Assembly: GCA_007126175.1 (NCBI GenBank)
Contig: SLBU01000042.1
Location: forward strand, 1 to 14,563
Reading direction: 5' to 3'
Length of the DNA stretch: 14,563 nucleotides
Source: Kiritimatiellia bacterium
Lineage (GTDB): Bacteria > Verrucomicrobiota > Kiritimatiellia > UBA8416
This document shows positions 8,374-14,563 of this stretch, piece after piece. A program made the position numbers and the translations under genes. A model generated the notes under the pieces. It ran no database searches and was not told where the DNA came from. It worked only from the letters and a program-made list of their open reading frames with translations. Numbering within the stretch: position 1 is the stretch's first letter; each line of letters starts with the position of its first letter.

Positions 8374-8385
8374 AAGGAGGTTGCT

Positions 8386-9537
8386 ATGGATTTCGGGCTA
8401 ACCGAAGAACAAATCATGATCCGTGATCTGTGCCGTCAGATTGGCGAAGAAAAAATCAAACCTGTCCGTGAACATTATGATGAAACGGGCGAATTTCCGT
8501 GGGATCTCGTGAAGGTCTTCGCCGATGCCGGTCTCTTCGGCATCAACATCGAAGAGGAATACGAGGGCATGGGTCTCGGCATCATGGATCAGATCATCGC
8601 GATTGAGGAACTCTCCAAGTATTGCGCGGGCATTGCGCTCGCCCTCTTTGGCACAGGCCTTGGCGTAACCCCCATCATGCTTTTCGGATCGCCCGAGCAG
8701 AAAGCCAAATATCTGCCGCGTGTCTGCGGCGGAACCATCTGCGCCTTTGGTCTCACCGAGGCTAATGCCGGCAGCGATGCCGGCGGCATCCAGACCACGG
8801 CCACGCCCGATGGTGACCACTATGTACTCAACGGCACCAAACAATGGATCACCAACGGCGGCGAAGCCGACATCTATTCCGTGATTGCCCTCACCGACAA
8901 GAAAAAGGGGCCCCGTGGTGCCAGTGCCATTATCGTAGAAAAGGACACACCCGGATTCACCTTCGGCAAGAAGGAAAACAAAATGGGCATCCGCGGCTCC
9001 ATGACCCGCGAACTCGTCTTCCAGGATTGCCGCGTGCCCAAGGAAAATCTGCTTGCGCGCGAAGGCATGGGCTTCATCGTAGCGATGAAAACGCTCGACA
9101 GCTCCCGTCCCGGGGTTGCAGCCCAGGCGCTTGGCATAGCCCAGGGTGCCTTCGACGAGGCCATTCGCTATAGCCGTCAGCGGCGCCAGTTCGGTAAAGC
9201 AATCTCCTCCTTCCAGGCCATCCAGTTCATGATGGCGGATATGGCAACCAAGATTGAAGCCGCCCGCGCCCTGACATACACCTGCGCACGCTACATGGAT
9301 AGCGGCGCATCCGACGTCAGCAAACTCTCCGCCATGGCCAAGGTCTATGCCTCGGATGTGGCCATGTCCGTCACCACCGACGCCGTCCAGATCCTCGGTG
9401 GCTACGGCTACATGAAGGAGTACCCCGTCGAGAAGATGATGCGCGATGCCAAGATCACCCAGATCTACGAAGGCACCAATCAGATCCAGCGCGAAGTCAT
9501 CGCCAACAAACTCCTCAAGGAATACGCCAAAGGCTAA
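8386..9537 (+). CDS. Short-chain acyl-CoA dehydrogenase (butyryl-CoA dehydrogenase type)
   Basis: 383-residue FAD enzyme, the normal length for the family, that oxidises short acyl-CoA to the trans-2-enoyl-CoA (or works in reverse in fermenters). It shows an N-terminal helical domain (1-115), a middle beta domain with the FAD/substrate motif FGLTEANAGSDAGG and WITNGGEAD, and a C-terminal helical domain with YSRQRRQFGKAISSFQAIQF. The closing ILGGYGYMKEYPVEKMMRDA leads into IYEGTNQIQR. E362 in YEGTNQ is the usual catalytic base of short- and medium-chain members. The start is fixed by AAGGAGG at 8374-8380 and the MDFGLTEEQ beginning. It looks monocistronic, with its own gap upstream and an intrinsic terminator downstream; its electron acceptor (EtfAB) and the other beta-oxidation genes are not in the window. 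The chain length it acts on cannot be read with certainty. Confidence 0.95.
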   Translation: MDFGLTEEQIMIRDLCRQIGEEKIKPVREHYDETGEFPWDLVKVFADAGLFGINIEEEYEGMGLGIMDQIIAIEELSKYCAGIALALFGTGLGVTPIMLFGSPEQKAKYLPRVCGGTICAFGLTEANAGSDAGGIQTTATPDGDHYVLNGTKQWITNGGEADIYSVIALTDKKKGPRGASAIIVEKDTPGFTFGKKENKMGIRGSMTRELVFQDCRVPKENLLAREGMGFIVAMKTLDSSRPGVAAQALGIAQGAFDEAIRYSRQRRQFGKAISSFQAIQFMMADMATKIEAARALTYTCARYMDSGASDVSKLSAMAKVYASDVAMSVTTDAVQILGGYGYMKEYPVEKMMRDAKITQIYEGTNQIQREVIANKLLKEYAKG

Positions 9538-9561
9538 TGCCGGCATAGACAACCACAACAT

Positions 9562-9593
9562 AAGGGCGGCCTTTTGACAGGCCGCCCTTTTTT
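9562..9593 (+). terminator. Rho-independent terminator after the acyl-CoA dehydrogenase gene
   Basis: A perfect 10-bp stem, AAGGGCGGCC (9562-9571) with GGCCGCCCTT (9580-9589), an 8-base loop, and a run of six T (9588-9593). It starts 24 bases after the stop codon. On the minus strand the stem is not followed by a T tract, so it probably serves only the plus-strand gene. Confidence 0.92.
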
Positions 9594-9695
9594 GTCGCAA
9601 AATCCCCATTGCCTCACATCACGCAACGGTGTTGGCTGATATGCCAGTACCGCGATTTGCGGCAACCATATGGTGCAGTGAAACCAAATAGCGGT

Positions 9696-11513
9696 CTACC
9701 CCTCCAAGCCGCCGGAGAAGTCCCCATCGGCCTCGGGCCCGGGAAACATCATCGCCATACCGAATTCAAACTGAAATTCGGGATCCAGCGATAAGTCGAC
9801 ATGCTCGGTATGTTGCAGTAAGGCATCGGCTTTACGGCGCTCCGCTTGCGAAAGTAGCACCATCTTCGCGCCCAGCGATGCCGCATTCCCCACAAAATGA
9901 ATGCGTTCCTCTGGCATGGCCGGCAACAACCCGATCCGGCGCGCCTGATGACGGCGAATGTAATTTCCAAATGCACCGGCCAGCAATACCGCATCCAGAT
10001 CCTCCGGCGCAAGGCCCGCGCGGGCCAGCAGAATGGCTACCCCCGCACGGATGGCACCCGACGCCAACTGCAGTTCACGCACATCCCGCTGCCATAAGCA
10101 CACCGCTTCGCGACGGGCCGCCTGATCCGCTTCCGCGAGTACAAAACACCAATCGTCCCCATCCGGCTGCAAACGCTGGCGGAGGGCTGGTGCAACCGTC
10201 TCTGGTAATTCATCAGGCTCCCGAAAACGCCCCGTCTCATCGAGCACACCGGCACGCAGCAACTCCGCCACCGCATCAATCAAGGCCGTGCCGCAGAGTC
10301 CGGCAGGCGCGGCATCCCCGATCACATTCAAGGTAACATCATCCCCGATCAGCACCTTCTCAATGGCCCCCGGCACCGCCCGCATCCCCTGCTTGATCCG
10401 GGCACCCTCAAACGCGGGCCCGGCCGCCGTCGACGTCGTATACAGCTTGCCTTGATGCGCCAGCACAATTTCGCCATTGGTACCGATATCCACAAAAAGT
10501 ACCGGCCCCGACTGCTGATCCAGTTGCGTCGCTACAATCCCCGCAACCGTATCGCCTCCCACAAAGCCACCAATCTGCGGAAACACATAGAGAGCGGCAC
10601 CAGGATTCACCTCCAGCCCGATTGTCAGCGCCGGGCAGGTAACCGCATCCGAAAATGCCTGCACAAAAGGCACTTCCCCCAATGCCGAACAATCAACCCC
10701 CAGCAACAATTGCTGCATAGTCGCATTCCCCGCCAAGGCAATCTCATAGACCGCCTCGCGCCCGACGCCGGCCTGCGCCACCAGATCATCCACAATCTCT
10801 TGCAACGTCTGCACAATCGAGGCCTGCAAACGGCCAATTGCATGCTGATCCTCCCGTACACACTGAATGCGCGAAATCACATCATCGCCTGCCTGGATCT
10901 GGCCATTCATGCGCGAAGCCACCGCGCGCTCGGCGCCTGTAACCAAATTGATCAGGGTACCGACCACCGTCGTTGTGCCCAAATCCACGGCCACACCGAA
11001 AACCGGCGCCTCGCCCTCTGCCGCCAGAACACCAAGCAAGCGGCTCTCCGTTACCACTGCGCGCCCCCGCCAGCCCCATGCACGCAAATGGAAAGGCAAG
11101 CGCTGCAAGACCTCCAGCCGGCAATGCAACGCCGGGTCAATCGCTTTTCGCAAGCGGCTGAAATCCGAGATATCATCGCCCTGTATGGGTGCAGGCAGTG
11201 CAAAGGGTACCACGCGTACCGGCGGGTCCACAACGCCCACGGCACGCCCCGCATCCGTAACCAGAATCTGTTGCCCACCGATAAACAGGGATTCATCCGG
11301 TACATCCACTACCAGGTCGTGCTCCACGACATACTGGCAGGCCAGTACATCCGCCCCCGCAATCTGTACACGACACTTCCCGCACGTCCCTTTGCCACCA
11401 CACGGCGTCTGCAGAATAATCCCTGCCCGCTCCGCCGCTTCCAGCAAGCGCGTCCCCGGCAACACAAACACCCGCCGCCCCGACGGCTGAAACAAAACCT
11501 TTAACTCATGCAT
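9696..11513 (-). CDS. RACo-like 2Fe-2S and ASKHA-domain protein (corrinoid reductive activator family, DUF4445)
   Basis: About 605 residues, the usual RACo size. The N-terminal 2Fe-2S ferredoxin domain has ligands C38, C44, C47 and C59 (PCGGKGTCGKC, then LACQ). A linker leads to an ATP-binding ASKHA domain with phosphate-1 motif VAVDLGTTTVVG, then GNATMQQLLLG, phosphate-2 motif LFVDIGTNGEIVL, STAAGPAFEGARIKQGM, and adenosine-type LLAGAFGNYI. Family members use ATP to drive reduction of inactive cob(II)alamin on corrinoid proteins back to Co(I) for methyl transfer. The ATG at 11513 is preferred over an in-frame GTG at 11519 because GAGGGGG (11525-11519) sits five bases before the ATG and would overlap the GTG. 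It is the second gene of an operon, 22 bases after the TcdA-like gene. No corrinoid protein or methyltransferase is in view, so its target is unknown. Confidence 0.9.
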   Translation of the reverse strand: MHELKVLFQPSGRRVFVLPGTRLLEAAERAGIILQTPCGGKGTCGKCRVQIAGADVLACQYVVEHDLVVDVPDESLFIGGQQILVTDAGRAVGVVDPPVRVVPFALPAPIQGDDISDFSRLRKAIDPALHCRLEVLQRLPFHLRAWGWRGRAVVTESRLLGVLAAEGEAPVFGVAVDLGTTTVVGTLINLVTGAERAVASRMNGQIQAGDDVISRIQCVREDQHAIGRLQASIVQTLQEIVDDLVAQAGVGREAVYEIALAGNATMQQLLLGVDCSALGEVPFVQAFSDAVTCPALTIGLEVNPGAALYVFPQIGGFVGGDTVAGIVATQLDQQSGPVLFVDIGTNGEIVLAHQGKLYTTSTAAGPAFEGARIKQGMRAVPGAIEKVLIGDDVTLNVIGDAAPAGLCGTALIDAVAELLRAGVLDETGRFREPDELPETVAPALRQRLQPDGDDWCFVLAEADQAARREAVCLWQRDVRELQLASGAIRAGVAILLARAGLAPEDLDAVLLAGAFGNYIRRHQARRIGLLPAMPEERIHFVGNAASLGAKMVLLSQAERRKADALLQHTEHVDLSLDPEFQFEFGMAMMFPGPEADGDFSGGLEG

Positions 11514-11535
11514 ACCCACCCCCTCGTCTTCGGTC

Positions 11536-12369
11536 TTACGTCTTCAGTCTTGCAACCAACTCCTGCACCACCAACCCCGCCAGCGTAAAACCAAATATCG
11601 CCGTGATGTGCGCCAGCGAACCATTGATCACCGCCTTTTGGCTGCACCATTCATGATGGACCAATGCCGCCTCACCGGGCCCCGCCTTTCCTTGCGGGCA
11701 GAGGCATTGCGCCGAACCGCAGGCAGGTGCCCCCCCCGCATTCACGAGAACTTCATCCGAGTAGACCGCCTGCACCGGCTTGACCGGTAACATATTCGTA
11801 CGCCGCATCTGCTTGCGCAACTTCGCACCCAATGGGCACCCCTTTACCTGCATGAAGTCGGCCACGCGAATCCGGGTCGGATCCACCTTGCAAGCCGCCC
11901 CCAGGGAGCTATACACAGACGCACGCGATTGCGATGCCCGATGCAGCAGCAGGATTTTGTTCGAGACACTATCAATCGCATCCACAACCACATCAAATCC
12001 ATCCAGATCGAAGTCGTCCGCGGTCGTATCGGCATAGATCTTCTGCTGCGCCTGCACCATCGCATGCGGATGGATCTCCAACAGCCGATCGCGCAGAGCA
12101 TCCACCTTGACCGCACCCACCGTGCGGCACGTCGCCTGCAACTGCCGATTCACATTCGTCACGCATACACGATCGCTATCCACAAGCACAATGTTACCAA
12201 CCCCCGTACGAACCAAACTCTCCGCACACCAGCTACCTACCCCACCAACACCAAAAATAATCACCCGCGCATCGGAAAGGCGTTGCATCGCGCTAGCCCC
12301 TATAAGCCGCTCTGCCCGGTTAAAGAGTGCTTTTGCCGAATATCGCGTATCTCTATTGCTCGCTCCCAT
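11536..12369 (-). CDS. tcdA: TcdA-like tRNA threonylcarbamoyladenosine dehydratase (ThiF/E1 family)
   Basis: 277 residues from the ATG at 12369. Family enzymes use ATP to cyclise t6A37 of tRNA to ct6A. Seen: RAERLIGASAMQRL at the start, the nucleotide-binding GVGGVGSWCAESLVRTGVG, the LVDSDRVCVTNVNRQ motif with the conserved Asp and Arg, VGAVKVD, DVVVDAIDSVSNK, and the late KVDPTRIRVADFMQ typical of TcdA rather than ThiF or MoeB. A Cys-rich stretch (C217, C222, C224, C242) may bind zinc. A longer frame begins at a TTG (12414), but that has no ribosome site, whereas the ATG at 12369 has GGGGGAA about seven bases upstream. It is the first gene of an operon with the RACo-like gene. The assignment to TcdA over other E1-like proteins is good but not certain. 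Confidence 0.85.
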   Translation of the reverse strand: MGASNRDTRYSAKALFNRAERLIGASAMQRLSDARVIIFGVGGVGSWCAESLVRTGVGNIVLVDSDRVCVTNVNRQLQATCRTVGAVKVDALRDRLLEIHPHAMVQAQQKIYADTTADDFDLDGFDVVVDAIDSVSNKILLLHRASQSRASVYSSLGAACKVDPTRIRVADFMQVKGCPLGAKLRKQMRRTNMLPVKPVQAVYSDEVLVNAGGAPACGSAQCLCPQGKAGPGEAALVHHEWCSQKAVINGSLAHITAIFGFTLAGLVVQELVARLKT

Positions 12370-12417
12370 ATTATGTTCCCCCGCCGCCGCCCGGCAATTA
12401 TTCCCGTCCTGCAAAAA

Positions 12418-12445
12418 AAAATAATGCTATTTTGACGCAAGTCAA
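12418..12445 (-). promoter_or_regulatory. Putative sigma-70-type promoter for the tcdA-RACo operon
   Basis: On the minus strand TTGACT (12445-12440) and TATTTT (12423-12418) are separated by 16 bases, a plausible -35/-10 pair about 50 bases before the tcdA ATG. The -35 lies inside the palindrome at 12431-12446, so a factor bound there could block or alter transcription. Confidence 0.35.
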
Positions 12446-12446
12446 A
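12431..12446. promoter_or_regulatory. CRP/FNR-type palindromic operator
   Basis: TTTGAC-GCAA-GTCAAA is a perfect 16-base inverted repeat with a 4-base centre. Its core TTGAC-N4-GTCAA has the spacing and half-sites of CRP/FNR-family boxes (FNR consensus TTGAT-N4-ATCAA). It lies between the divergent tcdA-RACo operon and the ferredoxin gene, about 60 bases before the latter's start. Control by oxygen, redox state or a similar signal is inferred. Confidence 0.55.
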
Positions 12447-12507
12447 GCGCCAACCCCCACTTTCGCCTACGATAGCCCCAGTTTAGAAACCCAAAAAGGA
12501 GGATCAC

Positions 12508-13350
12508 ATGGCAACACGTAAGATCATACAAATCGATGAAGACCTTTGCAATGGTTGCGGTAACTGTATTACCGGTTGCGCCGAAGGCGCCCTGCAATTA
12601 ATCGATGGTAAGGCCAGACTGGTCAAGGAACAATTTTGCGATGGCTTCGGCGACTGTATCGGACACTGCCCTACCGGAGCACTGACGATCGTGGAACGCG
12701 AGGCCGATGCGTTCAACGAACAAGCAACCAAGATGAACCTGCTGCAAACACAAGGAGTGACAGCCGTGAAACGTATGGACAAAGCCAATGCCGCCCATGA
12801 ACGCGGCGAACACCCCGACGAAAATGTACTCAAACAGGTTCCGCGTGCACCGCAAGCCGGCGGTGGCGGCGGCTGCCCGGGGATGCGCATGCGCATGGGC
12901 AACAGTAATTCTGCCGCAGCACCAGCCCCAACCCCCTCACAGGGCGCGCTGCCTCCAAAAATGATGCCTTCCGCACTGGAACAATGGCCCGTGCAGCTAC
13001 ACCTCGTGCAACCCGGCGCCCCCTTCTTCCAAAACAAGGAAATGGCGATTCTAAGCACTTGCTCGCCAATCGCGTCCGCAGACGTACACTGGCGCTTCAT
13101 GCAAGGACGCAGCGTTGTCGTCGCTTGCCCCAAATTGGACCGTACGGAACCCTACGTAGAGAAGCTGGCCGCCATTTTCCAGGACACCTCCATCCCCAAG
13201 GCCTTGGTCGTACGCATGGAAGTGCCCTGCTGTGGGGGTCTGAGCCGGATCGTCCAGGAAGCCCATGCCCGCAGCGGCCGTGCCGACTTGGTGGTAGAAG
13301 AAATCACCCTTAGCCTTACCGGCGAGGTGCTATCGACGCAACCCCTCTAA
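12508..13350 (+). CDS. 4Fe-4S ferredoxin-like protein with a C-terminal Cys domain
   Basis: 280 residues, cytosolic. The N-terminal 65 residues are a bacterial dicluster-ferredoxin fold. The first cluster has C14, C17, C20 and C24. The second has C44, C50 and C54 (FCDGFGDCIGHCP) but Phe at position 47, where the fourth Cys is expected. After a Gly-rich linker with CPG (C123) comes a domain of about 120 residues starting WPVQLHLVQPGAPFF, with C185, C207 (ACPKLD) and C241-C242 (VPCCGGL), probably a further metal or redox site. I recall this whole architecture as a recurring uncharacterised ferredoxin family of anaerobes, so the missing Cys may be family-wide. The start is fixed by AAAAAGGAGG at 12493-12502. 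It is divergent from the tcdA-RACo operon and may supply electrons to the RACo-like protein, an inference from position. It converges with the DUF4340 gene with a 4-base gap. Confidence 0.88.
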   Translation: MATRKIIQIDEDLCNGCGNCITGCAEGALQLIDGKARLVKEQFCDGFGDCIGHCPTGALTIVEREADAFNEQATKMNLLQTQGVTAVKRMDKANAAHERGEHPDENVLKQVPRAPQAGGGGGCPGMRMRMGNSNSAAAPAPTPSQGALPPKMMPSALEQWPVQLHLVQPGAPFFQNKEMAILSTCSPIASADVHWRFMQGRSVVVACPKLDRTEPYVEKLAAIFQDTSIPKALVVRMEVPCCGGLSRIVQEAHARSGRADLVVEEITLSLTGEVLSTQPL

Positions 13351-13354
13351 TCCA

Positions 13355-14563
13355 TCACGAGGGATCTTCTGCATCCAGCAAGGGCAAAACCGGGACGGCG
13401 CCCTCCTCGCCGTCCTCGCCGTCCTCCACAGGGGGCGCAGGGGGCGGCACGTCCAATGTCCCCTCCGCCGCGTCTTGCTCCGTGGGCACAGGCAACAGCA
13501 GATCTGCCAGCAATGCCTCTGCATCATCAGCCTGCAAGCGAAACACAAAACCATGCCCCTGTAGCAAGGCGTAGGTCGATCCATCCTCCGGCCCAATGCC
13601 CAACAACAAGGATTGCCGCAGGCGGGCAGCATCAGCAAACCGCAATGTCAGCGTCATCACAGGCGCATGCAACCCAAAAGGCACGAGCGAGGCCGGCTCA
13701 AATGCCACAACCGATTCAGCCTGCAAGGGCAACAACACCGCAAGCAAACGCCGTAGAGCATCGGAATCCAAAGCACGCCCCGCGGATTCCAACAACTGCC
13801 AATCCTGCCAATTGCCATTCTCCTCCTGCCGCACTAGCACCACATCTCCATGCACAGACGTTCTCTGGATCCGCGTAAGAGCATTGGCCGCCAGCGCAAA
13901 AATCGTCCGGCGGCGATATCGTTCCGGATCCAACCAGCCCGTGAACCCATTCTCCGGCTCGAAACCGGTCATCCGCAGCACGTCTCCATCCGCCCCCAAT
14001 CGCCCCAACCACTGCGCCTCGCTATCTCCAGCATCAACAGGAAACAGCTCTACTGCATTCGCGGCGCGCTCCTCGGGCGACCGGTCCGGCAGACTGGCAA
14101 CGACACGCAGGGCCTCTCCCGCCGATGCAGGCAACGCAACGGGCACAAAGGACGCAATGCGCAGGCCCGCCAGCGACCGCAATACCTGCTGCACCGCATC
14201 ATCACGGACGGGAGAACGAATCGGGGCCACCATCTGCCAGGCCCCCCCCTCGCCACGCGCAAGCTGCAAACGGCGGTCACCATGTACAAGCCCGAAATGC
14301 GTTATATCCTCCCAGCGCGAGGGCAGCACACGCCGATCACGAAAATGATCGACTTGTCGCGCAGCAATCTCACCAAGCATTTCCGGCACCGTAAACACCG
14401 ATGGCACCCCCCCTCTACGGGCATACAGTTGGCCGGGGGTCACCTCATCCATGCTCCCGAGAAACAGCTCTTCTCCCGTATTATTTCCCTCCACCCATAC
14501 CGTAATGCGTGCTCGCGCCTGATCCGGGGCTAGACTCGCCTCTTCCACTTGCGAACGAAAGGC
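13355..14563 (-). CDS. DUF4340 domain protein, 5' partial
   Basis: The frame is open to the right edge (AFRSQ precedes the first possible in-window start, a GTG at 14548), so the N-terminus, where members usually have a membrane anchor, is missing. The visible ~402 residues show DUF4340 features: LYARRGGVPSVFTVPEML, then QVDHFRDRRVLP, then LQLARGEGGAWQMVAPI and VRDDAVQQVLRSLAGLR, followed by a repeat of the same kind of module (GNWQDWQLLESAGRALDSDA...LRRLLAVLLPLQ). The family is commonly encoded beside a GldG-like ABC-transporter component and is thought to be an envelope accessory protein, with no defined reaction. The C-terminus is an acidic, Pro-rich tail (about the last 40 residues) containing the short repeat EDGEDGEEG. 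No terminator was seen between it and the converging ferredoxin gene. Confidence 0.82.
   Translation of the reverse strand, partial: AFRSQVEEASLAPDQARARITVWVEGNNTGEELFLGSMDEVTPGQLYARRGGVPSVFTVPEMLGEIAARQVDHFRDRRVLPSRWEDITHFGLVHGDRRLQLARGEGGAWQMVAPIRSPVRDDAVQQVLRSLAGLRIASFVPVALPASAGEALRVVASLPDRSPEERAANAVELFPVDAGDSEAQWLGRLGADGDVLRMTGFEPENGFTGWLDPERYRRRTIFALAANALTRIQRTSVHGDVVLVRQEENGNWQDWQLLESAGRALDSDALRRLLAVLLPLQAESVVAFEPASLVPFGLHAPVMTLTLRFADAARLRQSLLLGIGPEDGSTYALLQGHGFVFRLQADDAEALLADLLLPVPTEQDAAEGTLDVPPPAPPVEDGEDGEEGAVPVLPLLDAEDPS

Noticed and set aside
8235..8426. 63-codon plus-strand open frame before the acyl-CoA dehydrogenase
   Set aside because: No ribosome site, overlaps the leader hairpin and runs into the true gene in another frame.
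8398..9609. 403-codon open frame on the minus strand
   Set aside because: Lies exactly opposite the well-supported acyl-CoA dehydrogenase gene, runs through its terminator, and has the composition of an antisense shadow of a GC-rich gene.
9760..9781. Inverted repeat CCGAATT...AATTCGG as an operator or terminator
   Set aside because: Lies inside the RACo-like gene and follows from the codons for EFQFEFG; no T tract follows.
10452..11504. 350-codon plus-strand open frame
   Set aside because: Antisense to the RACo-like gene, rich in Arg, His and Gln without any domain; a shadow frame.
12884..12898. ATGCGCATGCGCATG repeat as a regulatory site
   Set aside because: Internal to the ferredoxin gene and explained by codons for the MRMRM stretch.
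1..14563. CRISPR arrays, tRNA or rRNA genes, complete insertion sequences
   Set aside because: No regularly spaced direct repeats, cloverleaf-like segments, rRNA signatures or intact transposase with terminal repeats were seen on either strand.

Overview
The window looks like chromosome from an anaerobic, polysaccharide-degrading bacterium. Three things point that way: a secreted GH95-type alpha-L-fucosidase, an RACo-like corrinoid activator beside a ferredoxin typical of anaerobes, and several signal-peptide-bearing or membrane proteins. The gene set would suit a PVC-group lineage such as Kiritimatiellota or Lentisphaerota. That assignment is inference from gene style only; there is no rRNA or other marker in the window.

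Layout. (1) Positions 2-2662 (+) hold the GH95 fucosidase, cut by the left edge inside its signal peptide. (2) Positions 2856-5282 (-) hold a large secreted protein of unknown function that converges on it. Between them, 2659-2859 carries a broken coding segment on the minus strand. (3) Positions 5283-5689 hold no intact gene. They carry what looks like a frameshifted, internally deleted IS91-like transposase remnant and a 12-bp palindrome. Base composition changes across this gap, from a mixed or AT-richer carbohydrate section to a GC-rich core-like section. (4) Positions 5690-8218 (+) encode a cation/proton antiporter fused to a USP-like region and a C-terminal PTS EIIA-like domain. (5) Positions 8386-9537 (+) encode a short-chain acyl-CoA dehydrogenase, followed by a clear intrinsic terminator. 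(6) Positions 9696-12369 (-) are a two-gene operon: a TcdA-like ThiF/E1 enzyme, then an RACo-like 2Fe-2S/ASKHA protein. (7) Positions 12508-13350 (+) encode a divergently transcribed ferredoxin-like protein. A perfect CRP/FNR-type palindrome lies between (6) and (7). (8) Positions 13355-14563 (-) hold the C-terminal part of a DUF4340 protein, cut by the right edge.

How the genes may work together. The left part (fucosidase plus secreted unknown) reads as a carbohydrate-utilisation fragment. The right part is redox and energy metabolism: acyl-CoA dehydrogenase, ATP-dependent reductive activator, ferredoxin, and an antiporter with phosphotransfer-type control. The most notable items are the antiporter-USP-EIIA fusion, the FNR-like site between the activator operon and the ferredoxin, the jelly-roll-like insertion in the fucosidase, the unrecognised 808-residue secreted protein, and the decayed segments at 2659-2859 and 5315-5576. 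I found no single island that I can call a wholly new system.
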